Assembly (NCBI GenBank): GCA_030052745.1
Contig: JANBVO010000004.1
Coordinates: 930,001-994,000, forward strand
Direction: 5' to 3'
Length of the DNA: 64,000 nt
Source of the DNA: Pleurostoma richardsiae
Taxonomy: Eukaryota; Ascomycota; Sordariomycetes; Calosphaeriales; Pleurostomataceae
Positions 57,002 to 64,000 of this stretch are shown here, in pieces. Numbering within the stretch: the first letter of the stretch is position 1; each line of letters starts with the position of its first letter. The position numbers and the translations under genes are program-made. Under the pieces are notes generated by a model. That model did no database searches. It was not told the origin of the DNA and saw nothing but the letters and a program-made list of their open reading frames with translations.

Positions 57002-57809
57002 CGCCGTCTAGCCAGGAGAACAGGGCCTGCGATTGTAGAAGCCGGCTGATGTCCCACGTCTCGTGCCTGACCCAAGGACAGAGACGAGCTACCGTACGGT
57101 CGACCCGGGCAGATCGGTTCCAGCTTATAGCAAGACACATGAACCGGGGGTTGGGGGTCATTGTCACGTCTCCCATAGTCTGTAGCGCAACAGCATGGGA
57201 TACTGGGAGCTCTCTCGTACAAGTCTGAACCATTTCTTCGATTGAGACGATGTGATGGCCGGGTTTCCAGCTCAAGACCACCGCCCCTCGGGTTTTGGGA
57301 CTCCTGTCCTCGCTATGGTTATCGTTCCGAACCCCTTTCCCTTCCGCAACCCAAATCATTTATTGCTCTTCACAGAGCCACCTGTAGTTCAAATCTTCCC
57401 GTGCAACGGTACCGACGCTGTCCGGACCACCTGGCCCGAAACTGACTCCCCGGTGTTGATCCCGGCCCGGCCCGGAAGTGAGGACCCCACACTAGCATCA
57501 CGCCGGCATTGCCCCGGTTGGTACATCTCTTAAGTAATACTGAATTTAGAACTTCGCAGTCTCTGAGCCTAGAGTCCTCTGCATACATCAAGAGCGTGCG
57601 TCTGATCGGTGTTGCGTACAATCAGCATATCCTATGATCATGAGTACGCATCTACGGCCGCGCTATCACTGGGGACTTCCTCAGGGATAGTATCCTTCCG
57701 CGGAAGAAATGGATTCTGCAACACCGCCCATACCGGTAGTCCATACAGCCAGGTCCTAAAATCGAAAATACTGTCGTTCTCCCATGTCCCCCCAAGAATC
57801 CCTTGCTCC

Positions 57810-60800
57810 TCATAAGACTGCTACGCCCTCCCCTCTCGCCATGTCAACAAAGCCTACCCCATCCATCTCCGGCGCCGGCATCCACTCCGCAAGTCCTCGT
57901 TTGTACATGGCCAGCCAGACCGCGTCGGCATTCACGGCCTCGAGCGCCGCTCGCGCTGCCTCGCTCCGCCGCGGCGGCGCGATCTCGTCGATCAGCAGCT
58001 CCAGGATCTGGTCGAACACGTCGTCGTCGATGCGCACGTAGGAAACGATGGCGACAAGCATCCCCACCGCGGCATCCCAGATCTGCGCGGCCTGGGCGAA
58101 CCGGCCGAGCCCGGTAGACCGTGGCGCGTCCACTAGCTGCGCAGAAGTCTCGCCGCCGGCGGAGCGGATGGGTATGACGATCCCAGGCTGCTCGCCCGGC
58201 ACGGCGCGGGTGTTACCCGCCCACGGGGAAGCACCACCACCTCCTCTGCCCACAGAGCCACTGAGAGCGGCAGCTGTGCTGGTGGTCTTGCGCGCCTCGT
58301 TCTTGGTTTTCAGGCACCACTTCCCTAGGCCGTCCCACCACTCTGTCTTGACCCTGGAGCTCAGGAAGTCGCCTGCGCTCTCGCACAAGGCACCCAGAGC
58401 CTTGCACGCGGATACGACAACATAAGGCTCCTGGTCGTGCAGGCGAGAGACCACGACGGGCCAGATCGCGTTGACTAGCGGGAGGAAAGAGTCCTCATCC
58501 GGTGCGAGGGCGGGAGAGACCCTCGAGAGTAGCTCAAGGAGCGACCTGCGCAGGGTCGGGGTCGGAGAGGTGAGGTAGTGCTGCGTCAGTGTTGCCACAC
58601 GGGTTAGGATGGCGTACGTTGAAGTCTTGGGCGGCGTAGGAGCTTCAGGCTCTGCCTTTGAGGAAGGTTCTTCGTCGTTATCTTCTCCTTTCTGTCGTTT
58701 CTCGAGCTCATTGAGCTCCTCCGCGGCGGACTTCCATGGCCGCTCAGGATGGTTTCTGATGACTTCCTCGACATCTTCTCCTTGCTCTCGCTTTCGTTTC
58801 TTAGCTCGTTCGTCAAGCAGGACTACTACGTCGCTGATCTTGGCTGTTTCGAGCGGTCTCTTTCTATGGTCCAACCCCCGAGATGGTGCTCCTTCCAAGA
58901 GGAGCATGTCTGACTTGACACCCTGGTCGACGATTTCTGACAACACGGCAAAAAGACTCTCCACAAACACTGGATATCCATGGTAGTTATCTAGCGCTGC
59001 GAAAATGGCTGCCACAACGTCGTCGAGATATGGTATCAAGTTCGGTCCGGTCAGGCGGATCATCATGATCAGGACTTTCGTAGAAGAGGGCGAGATGTCG
59101 AATGTGTTGAGGCCCAGGGAAATTGAGTTTACCATATAGTCGACGTTGTCGATGATGAGCTCCGACACGCTGCCGTATCCGCAAGACACGGCGACACTAT
59201 TCAGGGTCGTGATGGCATGGCTTCGTAGCCCTGGGTTTTGTGATCCAAGAAACGTCGCAATAGGATATAGGACGTCGATTAGCTCTGGCCTGAACGATGA
59301 CTGCAGTCGGGAAGCAGCAAATGCCGTGACTTCCAGCGTTATGGCCTCGAGACGCCAGTCCATGTCTACGGCATCAGAATGGGACGCCAAGATAGAGACA
59401 GAGAAGGAATAAAGCTCTTGAAACACTGATTCCTGATCTTCAGGGTCTCTGGCTAAGCTAGACAAGTCTAGGAAGCTATCAACGTCTGAAGTGCGAGAAA
59501 AGGATGCTTTCAGCAGCTCGAAGGATAGCCAGTAGGAAGCTATCTGGTCTATGCCATCCGAGTCTCTCACGTAGCCGAGCATTTCCGCCGCGAGCTTTGT
59601 CTGCTGAGAAGGAGAACCGATGTCTCGTATAAGCTTGTTGATTTCGGCTCGTGTCATTCGTTGGCTCTCTTGTGCAAGCAATATTGGCCTGTAGGTCTGG
59701 AGCTGTTGATTATGCTGGATAAGCTCTGCATTCTTCCAGAGGCTCTCGTCGAGATTGACTTCGTCCTGGACCTTGGCTTCCTTTGAGTTTAAAGCCAGCG
59801 CGACGATACTATCTCTCAGGGCTGACGCTAGTGAGTCTTCCAGAGTTGTTGAGTCGATTCGAAATGCTGCAACAAACTCGTTTCCTTTGAGAAGGTTATG
59901 TATGGCTTGTTGCTTGACTCTCTCGTCGCTAGATTGCATGACCCGTGGCATGCTTATTACCCAGTTGTACACTGTGGTCTTGATCGTGTCCGTGATTTCA
60001 GGGTAAATGCCAGCGAGATCCTCTAAAGATGTAGCGAACGAGGTCGTATCCTGCGAGTTAATCGATTCGAAGGTTGTTGGGCTGTCCTTCCTTGACAGGA
60101 TCATAGCAGTTTCGACGAGGATTGAATTACAGTTAGACAGCGAGGAATGACACTCGTCTAAGAGCGCGATGCAAAGTCGCTCTAGCGCTCTCTGCACGTC
60201 CTCACCATCATGAGTCCGTAGCTTGAAGACGGCGGCCAAAGCTATTTTGACCTGTGCTGTAGTAGCTTTAAGCCATGAGGGCGTTAGGACCTTTCCAGAT
60301 TCGTCCGATTCGCCCTCACCGGATTCGATTTCTTGCATTTGTCTCTGGAGACTCCTTGTTTTAATGTCCCCGAGCACCGTCGTCAACACGACCTTGAGGA
60401 CTGATAGGCCACGGACAAGCACGCGCTTTTGATTCTTCAGTGACGCCGGTGGGGAGAGGAGACGGGCCAAGGAAGAGACGGTTCCAGGGAGAAAAGTCGC
60501 CAACGCCTCCTCGACCTTCAGCGTGCTATAGAGCGCCTGGAGAGCCTCTAGCGCCTCGAGCTGGATCTCGGGGGTCTGGCCATCTGTTACAGCCTCCAAA
60601 GTGACCGATATGCAGTGACCTAAAGAAGGTATAATCTTGGCATCTGTGAGCGGTGGATCCTTGGCGGACTTGCCGGCCGCCTTGATCAGGACAGTCAACG
60701 CCCGATATCCCTCTAAGACCGTCTCCTCCGGGATTCCACTTCTCCTCTCCTCTCCGGGGACTCCCCCAATGATGAAGGTGAAGAGGATGAGTAGTTGCTG

Positions 60801-61228
60801 TGAAAGCTCTTTTGATACCCTCCATTTCCAGCCATGCTCAATAAGCAGCCTCAGGCATTTGATGACAGCCTCGATTAGGCGGATTGGGTACTCCGGCTCC
60901 TTGCGCAAAATATTGGAGAGCGGAAAGAACACATAGTCGGCAATCTTGTCGTCTAGCACGGAAGCATTGTACTGAACTTGATCGTTCAACGTGCTGAACA
61001 GCTCTTCCGTAAGCTCCAGGAGCCGCTTGGCATTTGCCGCCTTGTCCTCGGCGGGGCGGATGGCCAGCTGGCTAATGGCGACGCAGGTTGGCTTAAGCTG
61101 TTCGTATCGTTCAGTAGCGTGTACGGGCAATGAGGGTATGAGACGTCGCTTCTGCCACTCACCTTGCCGAAGAACTGGTTCCTGGCCGACGGCGTGAACT
61201 CAGCCTTGGGTGCTGTAAAATTGTTCAT
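57810..61228 (-). CDS. TTI1: Tel2-interacting protein 1 (TTI1), TTT complex subunit
   Basis: Two exons (61163-61228 and 57810-61097) give 1117 residues. TTI1 is a HEAT-repeat protein of the TTT complex (Tel2-Tti1-Tti2), a co-chaperone that stabilises PI3K-related kinases such as TOR, ATM and ATR homologues. The splice (donor GTGAGT, acceptor GAACAG, both phase 0) joins MNNFTAPKAEFTPSARNQFF-GK to LKPTCVAISQLA. The rest is a chain of helical repeats; hallmark parts are EYPIRLIEAVIKCLRLLIEHGW near the N-terminus and VNAIWPVVVSRLHDQEPYVV followed by ACKALGALCESAGDFLSSR near the C-terminus. An acidic/basic linker (ERAKKRKREQGEDVEEV) sits at about 780-850. Its divergent neighbour is the DUF1749 hydrolase. 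Confidence 0.93.
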
Positions 61229-61762
61229 CGTGTGGCTTCACTCATGATCGCTCATAGATCGGCAAGTTCCGCCTTCGATCAAGAGATCCCCTCCTACTCC
61301 CGTTATCTTGCGGTGGATGGCAACACACTTCCTGCAGCAGGTACCTTTGTGTTCCTCGTAGGATTTGATAATGCCGGTATGCGCCGTTGGGAGTCTTGGG
61401 GCGAATGCATGAGAGGTCGGAGTGTGGCTGCCTGCCTGTATGAGGTAATGCGAGGTGCTGCATTAGGGGACTTTAGCGGGCAACGTCCCCGCCCCGCAGC
61501 CAATGAGAGCTTCACAGGGTCCCCAAGATAGCATCTTGATATTGGTAAAGCCTATCTAGGTGGCATGTAACGGCGTCGGCGACATCTCGACAAGTGCGCA
61601 GAATTACTTGCTCAAGATAAGTACATTGCGCGTTCTACAGTCTCAGACGAGGCCTTGGGGTGTCGGATGGTCACATTTATCAGGGGCATCTCCCGCTCGC
61701 CTCTGTCCGCATCTCCGGTCAGCAGCGTCTCCTTCTGCGAGCGAATCCATCCAGCCGCAGCC
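61229..61762. promoter_or_regulatory. Shared upstream region of TTI1 and the DUF1749 hydrolase
   Basis: 534 bases lie between divergent start codons and must contain both promoters. No specific element stands out. In-frame codons upstream of the hydrolase start (from 61655) are treated as leader. Confidence 0.55.
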
Positions 61763-62721
61763 ATGTCGCACTCGGACCCCCCTTTTCTTGTCACAGTCCA
61801 TCCCTATCCTTCACCCACGCCACGCTCATACGCCTACGAGCTGGGCGCGCCGTCATCAGCGCGGCGCAATGCTCTCGTCTTCATAGGCGGGCTGGGCGAT
61901 GGGCCGCACACGGTGCCCTATATCCGCTCCATCGCAAAGAAGCTGGAAGCGGCAGCGGATCTGAGCTACTCGGTGTTCGAGATCCGCTTGACCAGCTCCT
62001 TCGCCGGCTTCGGTTTTAGCAGCTTGAAGAAAGATGTCCAGGAAATCTCGGCTCTGGTCAAGTACCTACGCAGCATAGGCAAGCAGAAGGTCGTGCTCAT
62101 GGGCCACTCCACGGGCTGCCAGGACTGCGTCGAGTATGCGGATGAGAACTACCAGAATGAGCCGGTGGACGGCTCCATCATGCAGGGCACGGTCTCTGAC
62201 AAGGAGGCCATCTCAAAGATCATGAGCAAGGAGGAGCAAGAAGCGAGTGTCGCTTTCGCCGCACAGTTGATTGCTTCGGGCAGGGCAAACGATATCATGC
62301 CGCGGGACAAGCTCCCGTCTGATTTCACTACGCCGGTGACTGCTTACAGGTGGCATTCATTGGCAGGCGTCGGGTAAGAATCACCTCCTATCAAATGGCC
62401 TAAGATGTCCTAGAGCTCGCTGACTCATGTAGGGGTGACGACGACTTCTTCTCGTCCGATCTTCCAGACGAGAAGCTGGCCGCGGTCTGGGGCAGGTTCA
62501 GCAAGCCGGTCCTCATCCTGCCCTCCGCGGAAGATGAACACGTGCCAAAGAGCATCGACGTCGAGAAGATGATCGGCAAGTGGAAGACATTTTGCGCCCC
62601 GGGAATCGCGAGCGAGCTGTCTGGCCTCATTCCTGGAGCGAGCCATACTGTACCTCAGAGCGAGTCTCAGAAATGGATCTCTGAGCAAGTCGCTGCATTT
62701 CTTCAGCAACTAGAGAAATGA
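61763..62721 (+). CDS. DUF1749 alpha/beta hydrolase (SidJ-like esterase family)
   Basis: Two exons (61763-62373 and 62433-62721) give 299 residues. The fold is an alpha/beta hydrolase: ALVFIGGLGDGPHTVPYI with the oxyanion-type loop, KVVLMGHSTGCQDCVEYA with the nucleophile elbow GHSTG, LILPSAEDEHVP with the likely acidic residue, and IPGASHTVPQ with the likely histidine. The DUF1749 family includes the Aspergillus fumigatus siderophore (fusarinine C) esterase SidJ, so an esterase acting on siderophores or related esters is possible. No iron-siderophore neighbours are present to support that role. The splice GG/gtaaga to gtag/GGGT keeps frame. The ATG at 61763 was chosen because the protein then starts MSHSDPPFLVTVHPYP; an in-frame ATG at 61655 would add 36 poorly conserved-looking residues. 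Confidence 0.88.
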
Positions 62722-63462
62722 ACGACATGGCCACACTGCTTCTTATTTGCCTTATATACCAGCAACTGTACGTCTTCTCCTCCACCGTCTTGCCGTATTA
62801 CCATAAGAGATACCAAGATAGATAGGCTTAGCGGCAGCTACCTTCAATGGTTTAGCCGTAGGTGCGTTTTAGAGGTGATCGTCGTCTGTTACGGCTAGCC
62901 GAAAGTTGCACTGTAAAGTATGATACATACATTGAATAGGCAGATAACAACAACGCCACGACATTGGCAGCTGTGAACGCGGCGGCATATCGTGTAGGAG
63001 GAACGAGAGGAAGTACCTCTATACACGGGTGCAGATGGTGATCAGAGAGGGTTCACGTGATCGGCGCGGGGCGGGGCGTCGGGGTCCCAGCTAAGCCTCA
63101 TCCCGACACGATTCCGCGACCTTGGCTGGGGGCTTTGGGTACCTTACCTGCCTACCTACCTCCGTACTGACCATCGTGTCCGAATTGTACTGCCTATTTC
63201 CCCAACAACCACAGAATCAGCTTCCACCAGCGAATTCCCACATCTCACTGTATTCTTGACTCGTTGCCAACTTTCGAAGGATGCATTGCTTATAGATAAC
63301 CCCACGCGTTCCGTCTCTCAATGCCTTGAAGTACCTCAGCTGTCCCGACGGCTTCATCTCCTCGATAGACGACCCTCGCTCCGGGCATCTTAAGCCCATT
63401 TTTCAAGTTCTTCTTACACATCTCGACATACCCACTGCCGAATCCACGCATACGGCCCAACG
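62722..63462. other. Intergenic spacer before the kinase gene
   Basis: 741 bases including the hydrolase 3' end and the kinase promoter and leader. A TACCTTACCTGCCTACCTACC motif lies at 63140-63160, related to the dispersed ACCTA-type motifs. No coding frame is supported. Confidence 0.5.
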
Positions 63463-64000
63463 ATGGCGTCCTACGGCCACGCGGCACCGGCTGCCGCTGT
63501 CCACCCGGGCCAGGGCGTGACGTATGGGGCGCCGATGCCTGTGGCCCCTCCTGGTGCCCCGGCCGGTACATTCGTTCCGGGAACCAAGATTCAATGCGGT
63601 GGCCACCGGGTCGTGATACAGAAATACCTGTCGGAGGGCGGCTTTGCACACGTATACCTGGTGAAGCTCCCGAAGCCTGTAGACGGGACAGACCTCGCGG
63701 TCCTGAAGAGAGTCGCGGTACCTGACAAGGAAGCCCTGCGGGGGATGCGCACCGAGGTTGAGACCATGAAGCGCCTCAAGGGTCACCGCGCCATTGTCAC
63801 CTACATCGACTCCCATGCCTCGGAGCTACGAGGCGGGGGCTACGAAGTGTTCCTCCTCATGGAGTACTGCAACGGGGGCGGGCTGATTGACTTCATGAAC
63901 ACGCGGCTGCAGCACCGGCTGACCGAGCCTGAGATCCTGCAGATATTCACCGACGTTGCCGAGGGCGTTGCGTGTATGCACTACCTCAAACCGCCGTTGC
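63463..64000 (+). CDS. Ark1/Prk1 (NAK) family serine/threonine kinase, 5' part
   Basis: An open frame from the ATG at 63463 to the window edge gives 179 residues. After a Pro/Ala-rich N-terminus the kinase domain begins: LSEGGFAHVYLV is the ATP loop of the NAK (Numb-associated kinase) type, VLKRVAVPD has the ATP-anchoring lysine, MRTEVETMKRLKGHRAIV carries the helix C glutamate, and FLLMEYCNGGGLIDFMNTRL is the hinge region. Yeast Ark1, Prk1 and Akl1 regulate actin patches and endocytosis by phosphorylating coat proteins. The catalytic loop and C-terminal part lie beyond the right edge. The leader is CT-rich. Confidence 0.92.
   Translation, partial: MASYGHAAPAAAVHPGQGVTYGAPMPVAPPGAPAGTFVPGTKIQCGGHRVVIQKYLSEGGFAHVYLVKLPKPVDGTDLAVLKRVAVPDKEALRGMRTEVETMKRLKGHRAIVTYIDSHASELRGGGYEVFLLMEYCNGGGLIDFMNTRLQHRLTEPEILQIFTDVAEGVACMHYLKPPL

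Larger units (their letters stand above)
52714..57809. other. Gene-free stretch of about 5.1 kb
   Basis: The left end is the permease promoter and the right end is the 3' side of TTI1. No frame on either strand has recognisable domains or an exon chain. The stretch contains a C14 run, a TGTTGC repeat and two copies of the GCTTCTAGAAGC palindrome, one inside a larger inverted repeat (all listed separately). Confidence 0.5.

Overview
The window is nuclear DNA of a filamentous ascomycete (Pezizomycotina, most likely a Sordariomycete; inferred from gene types and architecture, not from a marker gene). Coding regions are GC-rich. Genes are split by short introns, mostly about 50-110 bases, with GT(A/G)NGT donors, CTAAC/CTGAC-like branch sites and (C/A)AG acceptors. 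Many start codons follow CT-rich leaders. No rRNA, CRISPR array, intact transposon or convincing tRNA was found.

Layout, left to right: the 5' part of an ELO-type fatty acid elongase (minus, cut by the window edge); a five-exon long-chain fatty alcohol oxidase (plus); a long gene-free gap; an intronless unrecognised protein (minus); a 6 kb gene-free gap; a SIP3/LAM-type sterol-transfer protein and a DUF3074 START-like protein in tandem (plus); the eight-exon TRM732/THADA homologue (minus), divergent from TIM23 (plus); a Pro/Gln-rich locus with two candidate first exons (plus); dephospho-CoA kinase (plus); a long low-complexity protein with a tryptophan-glycine repeat tail (plus); translation factor eIF5 (minus); a cytochrome P450 (minus); a small Cys-rich conserved protein (minus); an amino acid permease (minus); a 5 kb gene-free gap; TTI1 (minus), divergent from a DUF1749 alpha/beta hydrolase (plus); and the start of an Ark1/Prk1-type kinase (plus, cut by the window edge).

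Most genes are unrelated housekeeping functions: lipid elongation and oxidation, sterol transport, tRNA modification, mitochondrial import, CoA synthesis, translation initiation, PIKK assembly and endocytosis. I see no classical biosynthetic cluster. Two neighbouring genes (SIP3-like and DUF3074) both carry START-like lipid-binding folds. The most unusual locus is at 40080-42840: an acidic/basic low-complexity protein ends in a tract rich in GW/WG motifs, contains what looks like a duplicated exon-intron unit, and is interrupted by an in-frame TAG beyond which the same kind of sequence stays open for 205 codons. The P450 also has two oddities, a four-base donor ambiguity and an apparent reading-frame slip near its C-terminus, which may mean decay or sequence error.

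The gene-free gaps hold scattered short palindromes (GCTTCTAGAAGC, ACCTA/TAGGT-rich motifs) and simple repeats. Exon boundaries were derived by hand from splice signals, reading phase and protein-family continuity, and should be treated as models.
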